Of a stretch of 64,000 nt of DNA, positions 26,877-35,977 are shown piece after piece. Position numbers and translations under genes: made by a program. A model generated the notes under the pieces. It did not search any database and had not been told where the DNA came from. It was given only the letters and a program-made list of their open reading frames with translations. This stretch comes from Micromonospora sp. MH99. Its GTDB lineage: Bacteria > Actinomycetota > Actinomycetes > Mycobacteriales > Micromonosporaceae. The stretch lies in NCBI RefSeq assembly GCF_021442385.1, contig NZ_MUZA01000020.1, positions 1 to 64,000 of the forward strand, read 5' to 3'. Position 1 is the first letter of the stretch. Each line of letters starts with the position of its first letter.

Positions 26877-27635
26877 ATGACAACCCACGCCCCGCCGCCG
26901 ACCGGGCAGGCCGCCGTCGCCGCGGTCGACCTGGTCAAGGTGTACGGCAGCGGCGACACCGCGGTCCGCGCCCTGGACGGCGTCTCGGTCGGCTTCGGCC
27001 GGGCCGAGTTCACCGCGATCATGGGCTCGTCCGGGTCGGGCAAGTCGACGCTGATGCACTGCCTCGCCGGCCTGGACACGGCCACCTCCGGCCGGGTCCT
27101 GCTCGGCGGTACGGAGCTGACCGGTCAGTCCGACCGCACGCTGACCCGTGCGCGCCGCGACCGGATCGGCTTCGTCTTCCAGTCGTTCAATCTGCTGCCG
27201 CAGCTCACCGCCGCGCAGAACATCACCCTGCCGCTGGACCTCGCCGGCCGCGAACCCGACCGTGACCTGCTCGCGCGCCTCGTCGACGTGCTGGGCCTCG
27301 GGCAGCGGCTCGGGCACCGGCCCAGCGAACTCTCCGGCGGCCAGCAGCAGCGGGTGGCGCTGGCCCGGGCCCTGGTGTCGCGGCCCGAGGTCGTCTTCGC
27401 CGACGAGCCGACCGGCAACCTCGACTCCCGCTCCGGGGCGGAGGTCCTGACCATCCTGCGCGACTCGGTACGCGACCTGGGTCAGACGGTAGTCATGGTC
27501 ACCCACGATCCGATCGCGGCCGCGTACGCCGACCGGGTGGTGCTGCTCGCCGACGGCCGGGTCGCCGGCGAGATCGACGAGCCGGACCAGGGCTCGGTCA
27601 CCGACGCGCTGCGTGAGCTGGCGGTTCCCGCGTGA
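26877..27635 (+). CDS. ABC transporter ATP-binding protein (MacB/LolD-like)
   Basis: 252 residues. Walker A GSSGSGKST (50-58), Q loop FVFQSFNLLPQL, signature LSGGQQQRVALARAL, Walker B VVFADEPTGNLD and H loop MVTHD. GGAGGAACCC precedes the ATG. Its stop overlaps the GTG start of the FtsX-type permease. Type VII ABC ATPases of this class power mechanotransmission or export of peptides and antibiotics. Confidence 0.95.
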   Translation: MTTHAPPPTGQAAVAAVDLVKVYGSGDTAVRALDGVSVGFGRAEFTAIMGSSGSGKSTLMHCLAGLDTATSGRVLLGGTELTGQSDRTLTRARRDRIGFVFQSFNLLPQLTAAQNITLPLDLAGREPDRDLLARLVDVLGLGQRLGHRPSELSGGQQQRVALARALVSRPEVVFADEPTGNLDSRSGAEVLTILRDSVRDLGQTVVMVTHDPIAAAYADRVVLLADGRVAGEIDEPDQGSVTDALRELAVPA

Positions 27636-30166
27636 GAGCCACGGTGCTGCGTACCCAGGTGAGCGCCGCGGCCCGACGCCCGGGCCGACTGATCCTGACC
27701 GGCCTGGCGATCCTGGTCGCGTCGTTCGTCGTCTTCGGCACCGTGCTGGCGCAGGAGATCACCGAACGGACCGCGCGGGACAACCTCAGCGGCACGCCGG
27801 CCGCCACCGACCTGGTCATCGGCGACCCGCAGCAGCCGCCGCCCACCGTGGCGACGCTGCGTGCCGTCCGGGCCCTGCCGGGTGTCACCGAGGCGGTGGG
27901 CCGGACGACGCTCGGTGTCTCCCTCGCCGAGGGCTACCTCAACCTGCGCACCGACCCGGGCGTCGGCCCGCTGGCCACGGTCCGCCTGGTCCAGGGCAGC
28001 TACCCGGACCGGCCCGGCGAGATCGCGGTGACCCGCCGTACGGTCGAGCGGCTGGGGTTGGCGGTCGGGACCGTGACCACCGGCACGGGCGGCGACGTCA
28101 CCACCGGGGCGCCGCTCACCGTCACCGGCGTGGTCGACACCCCCGACGACGGTGGCTTCGACGCGTACGCCCCGGACGACGTGGTGGCCGCGTGGGGTCA
28201 CGTCGGTGCTGTCGAGCGGATCGACGTGCGGAGCGCCGCCGGCGCGGCGCAGGCGGTTCGCGACCGGGTGGCCGCGGTGGTCCCGGCCGATCAGCCGATC
28301 CGCTCCGGCGCCGAAGTGCGCGACGCCGAGGCCGACGCGGCGGCCGAGCAGGTGGGGAGACTGTTCGCGCTTGTCGGAATGTTCGTCGCGGTCGCGGTGG
28401 TCGCCGCGGCGCTGGTGGTCACCTCGACGTTCCGCATCGTCTTCGCCCAGCGGATGCAGCATCTCGCGCTGCTGCGGGCGGTGGGCGCGGGGCGCAGCGG
28501 GCTGGTGGTCGCGCTGACCGCCGAGGGTGCCCTGACCGGGCTGGTCGCGGGTGTCGTGGGGGTCGCCGGCGCCCTCGCCGCCGGGCAGGTCCTCCCCGTG
28601 GTCCTGCGCGCCTCGGGCATGGCGGTCTCGTCGCCCGGCCTGTCGCTGGGGGCGGCGGTCGCCGTGGTGCTCGGCGCGGTGGTCCTCACCGTGGTGGCGG
28701 TCCTGGCGCCGGCGTTCTCCGCCGCCCGGGTCTCGCCCCTGGAGGCGTTGCGGGCGGCGAGCGTGACCGCCGGGCGGCGCGGCATTTCAGCGCCGCGTCT
28801 GGTGTCCGGCGGGCTGCTGGTCCTCGGCGCGCTGCTGGCCGGCGTCGTCGCGGTGCGGCGGTTGCCGACGCCGGGCCAGGAGTCCTACGACCCGAGCGCG
28901 CCGCTGTTGCTGCTGGTCATCTCGGGAGCGCTGGCGTTCTTCGCCCTGGTTGCCCTCGGGCCGCTGCTGGTGCGCCCGGTGCTGGCCGTGGCGGGTTGGC
29001 CGCTGCGCCAGGTCGGGCCGCTGGGGCGGCTGGCGGTCGGCGGGATCGGTGGCACGCCCCGGCGGGCCGCCGCCGTCTCCGTCGTGGTCGCGCTCGGCGT
29101 GACCCTGATCTCCGGGGTGGTCATCGGCGGCGCGTCGATGCGGGTCGTCGCCGATCGGGACATGGCGCTGTCCGCGCCGGCCGACTTCGAGGTGTCCTCC
29201 GGTGACGGTACGACCCTGCCGGTCGCCGTGGTGACGAGGGCGCGGGCGGCGAGCGGCGCGCTGACCCGGGTGGTGCCGTACCGGATGGTCCACGACGTCG
29301 CGCTGATGCGGGGCGCCGATCGGCTCGGCGACGGCGAGTCCGGGTACTCGACGACCGACCTCGACCTGTCGGCGCTGCCGACCACTGCGGCCCTGGACGT
29401 GGCGCAGGGCACCCTCGCCGACCGTGGACCCGGCCGGGTCGTGCTCGGTGACTGGGTCGCCCGCGACGCCGGGCTGCGGGCCGGCGACACCGTCACACTG
29501 GCCCGCGACGGACGGACTGTCGACGTACGGGTGTCGGCGGTCCTGCCCGACCGTGGCCCCCTGTACGCGGGCATCGTCGTCGACCGTGCCGACCTGGACC
29601 GGATCGGCGGGCCGACGGCGTACACCGGTCTGCTGGCCGACGCGGCGCGGGCGGGTGAGGACGGTCGCACCGCCGGGGTGCGGGCGCTGCGGCAGGCGAT
29701 CGGGAACGGCGCCGGCCTGGGCATCGGGGTGCTCGCCGACGAGCGGGACCGCAACGACGCGGTGCTGAACGCCCTGGTCTGGATCACTGCCGGTCTGGTC
29801 AGCCTGACCGTGCTGATCGCCGTGGTCGGCGTGGGCTCCACGACCGCGCTGTCGGTCGTCGAGCGGGTCCGCGAATCCGGGCTGCTGCGCGCCGTCGGCC
29901 TGTCCCGGGCGGGACTGCGCACGATGCTGACCGTCGAGTCCGGTCTCTACGGGGTGATCGGGGCGAGCTTCGGTCTGCTGCTCGGCGTCCCGTACGCCTG
30001 GTTGGCGGTGCGGGCGCTCGGGCTCAACGCGCCGCTGTCGCTGCCGGTGCTGTCGCTGGTCGGGCTCTTCGCGGCGCTGGTCGGGCTGACCGCGCTGGCC
30101 GGCGTGCTGCCGGCGCGGCGGGCGTCGCGGGTCAGCCCGGTGGTGGCGCTGGGCGTCGAGGGCTGA
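27632..30166 (+). CDS. FtsX-like ABC transporter permease
   Basis: 844 residues with two FtsX repeats. There is an N-terminal membrane helix, an extracytoplasmic domain (about 45-240), three membrane helices (about 250-370), then a second set with another extracytoplasmic domain and C-terminal helices ending at LPARRASRVSPVVALGVEG. GTGA overlap with the ATPase gene. Together with it and the divergent kinase/regulator it forms a stress-responsive export module; the cargo is unknown. Confidence 0.93.
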   Translation: MRATVLRTQVSAAARRPGRLILTGLAILVASFVVFGTVLAQEITERTARDNLSGTPAATDLVIGDPQQPPPTVATLRAVRALPGVTEAVGRTTLGVSLAEGYLNLRTDPGVGPLATVRLVQGSYPDRPGEIAVTRRTVERLGLAVGTVTTGTGGDVTTGAPLTVTGVVDTPDDGGFDAYAPDDVVAAWGHVGAVERIDVRSAAGAAQAVRDRVAAVVPADQPIRSGAEVRDAEADAAAEQVGRLFALVGMFVAVAVVAAALVVTSTFRIVFAQRMQHLALLRAVGAGRSGLVVALTAEGALTGLVAGVVGVAGALAAGQVLPVVLRASGMAVSSPGLSLGAAVAVVLGAVVLTVVAVLAPAFSAARVSPLEALRAASVTAGRRGISAPRLVSGGLLVLGALLAGVVAVRRLPTPGQESYDPSAPLLLLVISGALAFFALVALGPLLVRPVLAVAGWPLRQVGPLGRLAVGGIGGTPRRAAAVSVVVALGVTLISGVVIGGASMRVVADRDMALSAPADFEVSSGDGTTLPVAVVTRARAASGALTRVVPYRMVHDVALMRGADRLGDGESGYSTTDLDLSALPTTAALDVAQGTLADRGPGRVVLGDWVARDAGLRAGDTVTLARDGRTVDVRVSAVLPDRGPLYAGIVVDRADLDRIGGPTAYTGLLADAARAGEDGRTAGVRALRQAIGNGAGLGIGVLADERDRNDAVLNALVWITAGLVSLTVLIAVVGVGSTTALSVVERVRESGLLRAVGLSRAGLRTMLTVESGLYGVIGASFGLLLGVPYAWLAVRALGLNAPLSLPVLSLVGLFAALVGLTALAGVLPARRASRVSPVVALGVEG

Positions 30167-30177
30167 GCGTGCGGGGC

Positions 30178-30209
30178 GGGCCGGCGTCGAGAGGGTTCGG
30201 CGCCGGCCC
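30178..30209. terminator. Bidirectional terminator between permease and lyase genes
   Basis: Perfect 9-bp stem GGGCCGGCG / CGCCGGCCC with a 14-nt loop between convergent genes. Confidence 0.65.
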
Positions 30210-30221
30210 GTCGCGGCGCGG

Positions 30222-31832
30222 TCAGTTGGGGTTGCTCGCGTGGGTCAGCGTCTCCCAGGCGACGAAGAGGTTGTTGGTGCCGGCGGGTCGCTGTTGCAGC
30301 GTGAGGGTCTGCGTGTTGGTCATGACATTGCCCAGCCGGTTGCTCAGCGCGTTGAAGCCAACCTCGGTGACGGGGCCGAGGCCCCGGGTGAGGGTGCCGC
30401 CGCAGAGCCAGGAGGGTGCCGCCTCGCCGAGCTGGTAGCGCGAGTGCAGGCCGAGCGCCTGCCGCAGCCGCTCACCGACCTGCGGGTACAGGTCGCGGCC
30501 CTGGATGCGCGAGGTCTCCGCGACGTGCGAGATGGCGGAGATCCCGTACCCGGTGTGGACGAAGTCCCGGCAGGTCTCCTGCGCGAGGCCGGCGACGAAG
30601 GTGGACTGGCCCTGCCAGTAGCCGATGATCTCCGAGCTGGTGTCCAGGCCGCTGCCGGGCACCGTGTACGGCAGCGCGCCGTCGCTGGGCAGGTAGATGA
30701 AGGCGCGGGCGCGGTTGAGGAAGCGGGTGACCGCCGCGTCGTAGGCGGTGCGGTCCTCCAGGAAGACGGCGATGCCGACGGCGGCCTCCATCATCGTCAG
30801 TTCCCAGTTGCCGTTGCTGTTCGACCCGTTGCGGACGACCGGCAGGTAGACGTTGCGCAGCATGGTGGCGAACCGGTTGGCGTTGGGCCAGCTCCCGTAG
30901 GTGTACTTGATGATCTCGGCGGCGCGGGGCCAGGTCGAGGCCGCCCAGCCGGTCTGCAGGGGTCCGTTGCTGCCGGTGTGCGAGGTGATCGTCGCCGACC
31001 AGGCGTCCATGATCTGGATCGCCTTCTGCGCGTACCGGGAGTCCCCGGTGAGGTACCAGGCGAGCGCGTCGGTGTACGCCGCGATCGCGTCCTCGCGCTC
31101 GTCGGTGCAGCCGTTGTTCGGGTTGGAGTAGGAGCCGCACTCGACGACGGCGCGGGGCGCCGGGGTGCGCGAGAGCGAGGCGTACCGGCTGCTCATCATC
31201 TGGTTGTACGCCGCCGCCCACGGCTGCGCGCCCGCCTGCACCCGCCCCCGGACGAAGTCGAGCTGGCCGCGGCTGACCAGGACCCCGGGGTGGGTGAAGC
31301 CGCTCGACGGCGGGGGAGTGGCGCCACCGCTGGGCAGGGTCCAGAGCTGGTTGGCGCTGCCGGTGCAGCTCCACATCTGCAACGGCGTGCCGTCGGCCGA
31401 GCTGGGGCCGGTCGCGTCGAGGCACTTGCCCGAGGTCGGGTTGACCACCTGTCCGGCGCTGGACGACCACTGCTGCGCGCCGGTGCCGTTGCAGTCGTAG
31501 ATCTGCACCCGGGCGCCGTTGGTGGTGCTGGCGGCGGCGATGTCGAGGCACTTGCCCAGGGCTCTGATCGTGCCGTCGTCGGCCACCGTCCACTGCTGGG
31601 CGGTGGAGCCGTTGCACGTGTAGAGCTGCACGGCTGTGGCGTTGGCCGGGTTCGCTGCGGCCACGTCGACGCACTTGCCGCCGTAACCCGTGATGGCGCC
31701 GGTGGTGGCGGCCGTCGCGGGGGAGGCGCCGACGAACAGGCCGGTCGGCACGGCGAGCAGGGCCGCGGCGAGCGCGGCGGCGAACCTGGTACGGGGGTGG
31801 CGGGGCGCGGGCCCGGCCAATCGTCGCGCCAT
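30222..31832 (-). CDS. Secreted ricin-B lectin (CBM13) - alginate lyase-type polysaccharide lyase
   Basis: 536 residues. The signal peptide ends near ATA (residue 42). A beta-trefoil lectin domain (about 44-168) has three QXW-type repeats (AQQWTV, AQQWSS, NQLWTL) with paired Cys. After a short linker comes an all-alpha (alpha/alpha-barrel) domain of the alginate-lyase superfamily (about 178-536), with GNWELTMMEAAVGIAVFLEDR resembling that fold's conserved helix. Glucuronan, alginate or a related uronic polymer is the probable substrate, but specificity cannot be read. The promoter region carries an unusual cluster of palindromes. Confidence 0.75.
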   Translation of the reverse strand: MARRLAGPAPRHPRTRFAAALAAALLAVPTGLFVGASPATAATTGAITGYGGKCVDVAAANPANATAVQLYTCNGSTAQQWTVADDGTIRALGKCLDIAAASTTNGARVQIYDCNGTGAQQWSSSAGQVVNPTSGKCLDATGPSSADGTPLQMWSCTGSANQLWTLPSGGATPPPSSGFTHPGVLVSRGQLDFVRGRVQAGAQPWAAAYNQMMSSRYASLSRTPAPRAVVECGSYSNPNNGCTDEREDAIAAYTDALAWYLTGDSRYAQKAIQIMDAWSATITSHTGSNGPLQTGWAASTWPRAAEIIKYTYGSWPNANRFATMLRNVYLPVVRNGSNSNGNWELTMMEAAVGIAVFLEDRTAYDAAVTRFLNRARAFIYLPSDGALPYTVPGSGLDTSSEIIGYWQGQSTFVAGLAQETCRDFVHTGYGISAISHVAETSRIQGRDLYPQVGERLRQALGLHSRYQLGEAAPSWLCGGTLTRGLGPVTEVGFNALSNRLGNVMTNTQTLTLQQRPAGTNNLFVAWETLTHASNPN

Positions 31833-31848
31833 GTCGGGGTCCTTCCAG

Positions 31849-31917
31849 GCGGCGAAGACAACTGTAAAGTGTGTTAATCATTACAGTCGTACCCATTGAT
31901 ATCAATGTCTTCGCCGC
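31849..31917. promoter_or_regulatory. AT-rich nested palindrome cluster upstream of the lyase
   Basis: The outer 12-bp perfect inverted repeat GCGGCGAAGACA (31849-31860) / TGTCTTCGCCGC (31906-31917) encloses ACTGTAA (31861-31867) / TTACAGT (31881-31887). The 14-bp palindrome CATTGATATCAATG (31894-31907) overlaps the right outer arm. An inner TGTTA-N4-TTACA element (31872-31885) resembles the operator at 4833. Probably promoter plus operators; in transcripts the outer arms could pair. Confidence 0.6.
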
Positions 31918-31927
31918 GACGGGGCGC

Positions 31928-32350
31928 TCACGGATGCATGGCCGCGCCCTTGAGGACCTTGTCGACCACGGCGCGCGGCGCGTGCAGGGCCAGCCCCACC
32001 AGGTCGAGCTTCTCCCGGCCGACCGCCTGCACCGCCGCCCGGTTGTCCCGGTCGTTGCCGGTGGCGAACAACTCGGACGTGAAGATCGCCAGGCGCAGCC
32101 CGCGGGTGAGCGCCCGCGAGTGCGCGGCGGTGAGGGTGGCCCGGTCACCGGCGAAGACCAGCACCGGCTGACGGAACATCGGCAGGTACGAGGTGCCGTC
32201 CGCGTCGCGGTACTCCTCGCCGAGCAACTCCGGCTCGGCGCTCGCGACGCCACTGACCAGGAAGGCGGTGACGTTCAGCCGCTGCCACCCCGCCAGGTCG
32301 TTGCGGAGCAGCACGGCGATCTTGGTGGGGAAACGGATCGGTTCGGTCAT
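31928..32350 (-). CDS. DUF2000 family protein
   Basis: 140 residues, matching the DUF2000 family (fold related to peptidyl-tRNA hydrolase 2), with the conserved opening KIAVLLRNDLAGWQRLNVTAFLVSG. The function is not established. It is divergent from an AraC regulator across only 50 bp, a layout common for this family, suggesting that the regulator controls it. Confidence 0.8.
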   Translation of the reverse strand: MTEPIRFPTKIAVLLRNDLAGWQRLNVTAFLVSGVASAEPELLGEEYRDADGTSYLPMFRQPVLVFAGDRATLTAAHSRALTRGLRLAIFTSELFATGNDRDNRAAVQAVGREKLDLVGLALHAPRAVVDKVLKGAAMHP

Positions 32351-32380
32351 GCCGTCGAGCCTGCCCGCCCGGCGCCCGGC

Positions 32381-32397
32381 CGTTCTTGTACGTTCTT
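32381..32397. promoter_or_regulatory. CGTTCTT direct repeat (10-bp period) before the AraC gene
   Basis: Two CGTTCTT copies separated by GTA, within the 50-bp divergent gap. Direct repeats with about one-turn spacing are the usual form of AraC-family sites. Confidence 0.5.
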
Positions 32398-32400
32398 AGC

Positions 32401-33264
32401 GTGGTCACCCGACCGACGGGCGCACAGGTCAGCGCGTGGCGACCCGCGGTCGCCGGGGTCGCCGAGGTGTTCCACGCCCACTTCCCGGATCACGCGTACC
32501 CGCTGCACACCCACGACGTGTGGACGCTGCTGATCGTCGACGACGGCGCGGTCCGCTTCGACCTGGACCGGCACCGCCACGGCGCGCTGCGCACGTCGGT
32601 CACGCTGCTGCCGCCGTACGTGCCGCACGACGGCCGGTCCGCCACGCCGGACGGCTTTCGCAAACGGGTCCTGTACCTCGACACCACGGCGCTCGACGCC
32701 GGGCTTGTCGGTCCGGCGGTCGACCGGCCGGACCTGGCCGATCCGCGCCTACGGGACCGCATCCACCACCTGCACCGGGTGCTCGCCGCGCCGGGGGACG
32801 AGTTCGAGGCCGACAGCCGGCTCGCGCTCATCCTGGACCGGCTGCGCCAGCGGCTGCGCCCGCGCTCCCCGGCCGGCGACCCGCCGGCCGCGCGCGGCCT
32901 CGCCGTACGACTGCGCGAGCTGCTGGACGCCCGGACCGTCGAGGGCCTCACGCTGCGCCAGGCCGCCGAGCTGCTGCACGCCCACCCGACCCACCTGGTC
33001 CGGACGTTCACCCACACGCACGGGCTGCCGCCGCACTCGTACCTGACCGGTCGTCGTGTCGAACTGGCACGCCGTCTGCTCCTCGCGGGGCAGCGCCCCG
33101 CCGAGGTCGCCGTCGCGGCCGGGTTCTTCGACCAGGCGCACCTGACGCGCCACTTCCGGCGGCACCTGGGCGTCAGTCCGTCCCGCTACGCGGCCCCGCA
33201 CGTGCTCCTGCCGAGCCGGCCGCGATCAGACGAGCTGGCCGCCGGTGACGGACAGCAGGCGTAG
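32401..33264 (+). CDS. AraC-family transcriptional regulator
   Basis: 287 residues. The N-terminal cupin-like AraC binding domain is seen in HAHFPDHAYPLHTHDVWTLL and LLPPYVPHDG. The C-terminal double HTH (about 175-270) runs TLRQAAELLHAHPTHLVRTF ... PAEVAVAAGFFDQAHLTRHFRRHLGVSPSRY. The GTG start has no RBS and lies close to the divergent gene; a leaderless mRNA is possible. The last 39 bp overlap the convergent XRE gene. Confidence 0.88.
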   Translation: MVTRPTGAQVSAWRPAVAGVAEVFHAHFPDHAYPLHTHDVWTLLIVDDGAVRFDLDRHRHGALRTSVTLLPPYVPHDGRSATPDGFRKRVLYLDTTALDAGLVGPAVDRPDLADPRLRDRIHHLHRVLAAPGDEFEADSRLALILDRLRQRLRPRSPAGDPPAARGLAVRLRELLDARTVEGLTLRQAAELLHAHPTHLVRTFTHTHGLPPHSYLTGRRVELARRLLLAGQRPAEVAVAAGFFDQAHLTRHFRRHLGVSPSRYAAPHVLLPSRPRSDELAAGDGQQA

Positions 33265-34059
33265 CTTCTCGTCGCTCACCGACCCGGGCGCGGCGGTGAA
33301 GACCAGCAGCGTCTGGGACCCGTCGGGATCCACAAGCGTCTGACAGTGCAGCTCCAGCGGGCCCACCTCGGGGTGCCGGAGACGCTTCGTCGGGCAGTGG
33401 GTGCCGGGCACCGGGTGTTCCCGCCACAGGCGGGCGAACTCCGGGCTGCGAGCCAGCAGGTCGTCGACGAGCGTCGCCGCCCGCGAGCCCCGGCCGTCGC
33501 GGGTGTACGACGCGTGCAGGTGCGCCACGAACAGCCGGCTCTGCGTCTCGTGGTCCTCGCCGGGGTGCAGCTGTCGCGCCGCCGGGTCGGTGAACCAGCG
33601 GTGGTGCGCGCTGCGCGCCAGCCCGGTGTACCGGGTCTCGTCGCCGAGCAGGGCGATGGCCGGCGCGGTCTGCGCCAGCGTCTCGCCGAGGTGGTTCACC
33701 ACCTGGGCGGGAGTGTCGTGCATCCGGTCGAGGATGCGCATCATCCCGGGGTTGACGTGGTCGGCCCGGACGGCGCGGTGCGGAACGGCGTGACCGGCGA
33801 GTCGGAACAGGTGGTCCCGTTCGGCGAGCGACAGCCGCAGACCGCGGGCGAGGGCGGCCAGCATCTGCTCGGAGGGGTGCGGCCCGCGCTGCTGCTCCAG
33901 TCGGGTGTAGTAGTCGGTGGACATACCGCTCAACGCGGCGACCTCCTCGCGCCGCAGGCCACCGGTGCGTCGGCGCTGACCCCGGGGCAGACCCACGTCC
34001 TCGGGTTGCAGCGCCGCACGTCTGGTGCGCAGGAAGCTGGCGAGCTGGGCGCGGTCCAC
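33226..34059 (-). CDS. XRE-family regulator with MmyB-like ligand domain
   Basis: 277 residues. The N-terminal HTH (about 5-75) has RRTGGLRREEVAALSGMSTDYYTRLEQQRG, the hallmark of the MmyB-like group. The C-terminal sensor domain (about 100-270) is of PAS-like type. The GTG start at 34059 is strongly supported by AGAAGGAGAT 4 bp upstream. Divergent from an MFS pump, which it probably regulates. The 3' end overlaps the AraC gene by 39 bp. Confidence 0.9.
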   Translation of the reverse strand: MDRAQLASFLRTRRAALQPEDVGLPRGQRRRTGGLRREEVAALSGMSTDYYTRLEQQRGPHPSEQMLAALARGLRLSLAERDHLFRLAGHAVPHRAVRADHVNPGMMRILDRMHDTPAQVVNHLGETLAQTAPAIALLGDETRYTGLARSAHHRWFTDPAARQLHPGEDHETQSRLFVAHLHASYTRDGRGSRAATLVDDLLARSPEFARLWREHPVPGTHCPTKRLRHPEVGPLELHCQTLVDPDGSQTLLVFTAAPGSVSDEKLRLLSVTGGQLV

Positions 34060-34203
34060 GGCATCTCCTTCTGCCACCCGGGGTGGATCGGTGTGGGCCG
34101 GCGGTGCACCGGCACGTCGGGTGCAACAGCCGGGGCCGGCCGCGCTGTTCCGCGGACGTTCCCGTGCCGGGTCGGTCCGCCGGCTGATCGACACCCCGAC
34201 TAC

Positions 34204-34232
34204 CGGTTCCAATCGGGCGGCCGATCGGTTCC
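34204..34232. promoter_or_regulatory. Operator-like element between XRE and MFS genes
   Basis: CGGTTCC direct repeats 22 bp apart (34204 and 34226) flank the dyad ATCGG-N4-CCGAT (34212-34225), in the 334-bp divergent gap 34060-34393, which holds no other gene. Two-turn spacing suggests a cooperatively bound site. Confidence 0.35.
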
Positions 34233-34393
34233 GCCACGTGGTCGTCACGAAATCCGGCCGCAATCCGTCACAGTCCCCGGATAGTCTGCCTCCGCGCGTC
34301 GTCGCCCCGGCACGTCGCGTCCCGCGCCTGGTCGGCGTGGCATACGCCGCCACCGCCCACCTTCCGCCGGATCAACCGACCTCAGGAGAGTCA

Positions 34394-35977
34394 GTGACAC
34401 AGCAATCCGTCGCGACATCGGACAAACTCGACGCCGCGGTGCTCAAGGTGGCGGGCGTCGTCGTCCTTGGCGCGATCATGTCGATCCTCGACGTGACGGT
34501 GGTCAGCGTCGCGCTGCCCACGTTCCAGACCGAGTTCGACGCGTCCTACGCCCGGGTGGCCTGGACGATGACGGGCTACACGCTCGCCCTGGCCACGGTG
34601 ATCCCCCTCAGCGGATGGGCGGCCGACCGGTTCGGCACCAAGCGCCTCTACATGGTGGCGCTCGCCCTGTTCACGATCGGGTCCGGCCTCTGCGCCACCG
34701 CCGACTCGATCGGCCAACTGATCGGCTACCGCGTCCTTCAGGGCCTCGGCGGCGGCATGCTCATGCCGCTCGGCATGACGATCATGACCCGCGCGGCCGG
34801 GCCGCACCGGATCGGCCGGCTGATGGCGGTCCTCGGCATCCCGATGCTCCTCGGCCCGATCGGCGGCCCGATCCTCGGCGGCTGGCTGATCGACACGGCG
34901 AGCTGGCACTGGATCTTCCTGATCAACCTGCCGATCGGTGTCGTCGCCCTCATCTACGCGCAGATGGCGCTCCCGAAGGACGCCCCCGAGCCGTCGGAGT
35001 CCTTCGACTTCCTCGGCATGCTGATGCTCTCCCCGGGCCTCGCGCTCTTCCTCTACGGCGTCTCGTCGCTGCCCGAGGCGGGCACCTTCTCCGCGACCAA
35101 GGTGTGGGCCCCGATGCTGGTCGGCGGCGCGCTGGTGGTGGCGTTCGTGCTCTACTCGTTCAAGCCCCGGCACCCGCTGCTGGACCTGCGGCTGTTCCGC
35201 AACCGCAACCTGACCATCGCCTCGGTGACGCTGTTCGTGTTCATCATCGCGTTCATGGGCGCCGGCCTGCTGTTCCCGAGCTACTTCCTGCAGGTGCGCG
35301 GCGAGTCGACGCTGGCCGCCGGCCTGCTGATGGCGCCCCAGGGTCTCGGCGCGATGATCACCATGCCGATCGCCGGCACGCTCGCCGACCGGGTGCCCAT
35401 CGGTCGCACCGTCCCGTTCGCGCTGGCGCTGATCGTCGCCGGGTTCTTCGGGTTCACCCAGGTCGACGCGCAGACCTCGTACTGGCTGCTCGGCGGGTCG
35501 TTGTTCGTGATGGGCCTGGGCATGGGCGGCACGATGATGCCGATCATGACGTCGGCGCTGCGGACGTTGCAGGCGCAGGAGGTGGCGCGCGGCTCGACGC
35601 TCGTCAACATCCTCCAGCAGATCGGTGGCTCGGTCGGCGCCGCGGTGATGTCGGTGATCCTCACCAACGAGCTGAACGGCTCCCGGCCGATCCCCGGCGC
35701 GGTGGACCCGAGCGGCAAGCCGATCACCGAGGCCGGGCTGGCCATCGCCGCCCAGCAGCGGCCGGAGCTGCTCCAGCAGATGCCGGTGGATCCGTCGATC
35801 ATCGAACGTGGTCTCGACTTCGCCGCGCGGTCGTTCGCCCACACGTTCTGGGTGGCGTTCGCGCTGGTGCTGGCCACGTTCATCCCGGCCGCCCTGCTGC
35901 CGCGCCGGCGTACGCCCGCGCAGCCGCTCGGCGACGAGCAGGCCGAGCTGGCCAAGGCGCCAGTCGTCATCCACTGA
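34394..35977 (+). CDS. MFS transporter, DHA2 (EmrB/QacA) drug-efflux family
   Basis: 527 residues with about 14 membrane segments. Motif C region MAVLGIPMLLGPIGGPILGGWLI, the LDVTVVSVALP segment in TM1 and motif A GWAADRFGTKR are diagnostic for DHA2 proton-coupled multidrug exporters. The GTG start is supported by CAGGAGAG 5 bp upstream. Control by the divergent XRE regulator is likely. The substrate is unknown. Confidence 0.93.
   Translation: MTQQSVATSDKLDAAVLKVAGVVVLGAIMSILDVTVVSVALPTFQTEFDASYARVAWTMTGYTLALATVIPLSGWAADRFGTKRLYMVALALFTIGSGLCATADSIGQLIGYRVLQGLGGGMLMPLGMTIMTRAAGPHRIGRLMAVLGIPMLLGPIGGPILGGWLIDTASWHWIFLINLPIGVVALIYAQMALPKDAPEPSESFDFLGMLMLSPGLALFLYGVSSLPEAGTFSATKVWAPMLVGGALVVAFVLYSFKPRHPLLDLRLFRNRNLTIASVTLFVFIIAFMGAGLLFPSYFLQVRGESTLAAGLLMAPQGLGAMITMPIAGTLADRVPIGRTVPFALALIVAGFFGFTQVDAQTSYWLLGGSLFVMGLGMGGTMMPIMTSALRTLQAQEVARGSTLVNILQQIGGSVGAAVMSVILTNELNGSRPIPGAVDPSGKPITEAGLAIAAQQRPELLQQMPVDPSIIERGLDFAARSFAHTFWVAFALVLATFIPAALLPRRRTPAQPLGDEQAELAKAPVVIH

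Noticed and set aside
26730..27506. N-terminal extension of the histidine kinase frame
   Set aside because: Antisense to the ABC ATPase gene and free of membrane or sensor motifs; the kinase begins at its first membrane segment.
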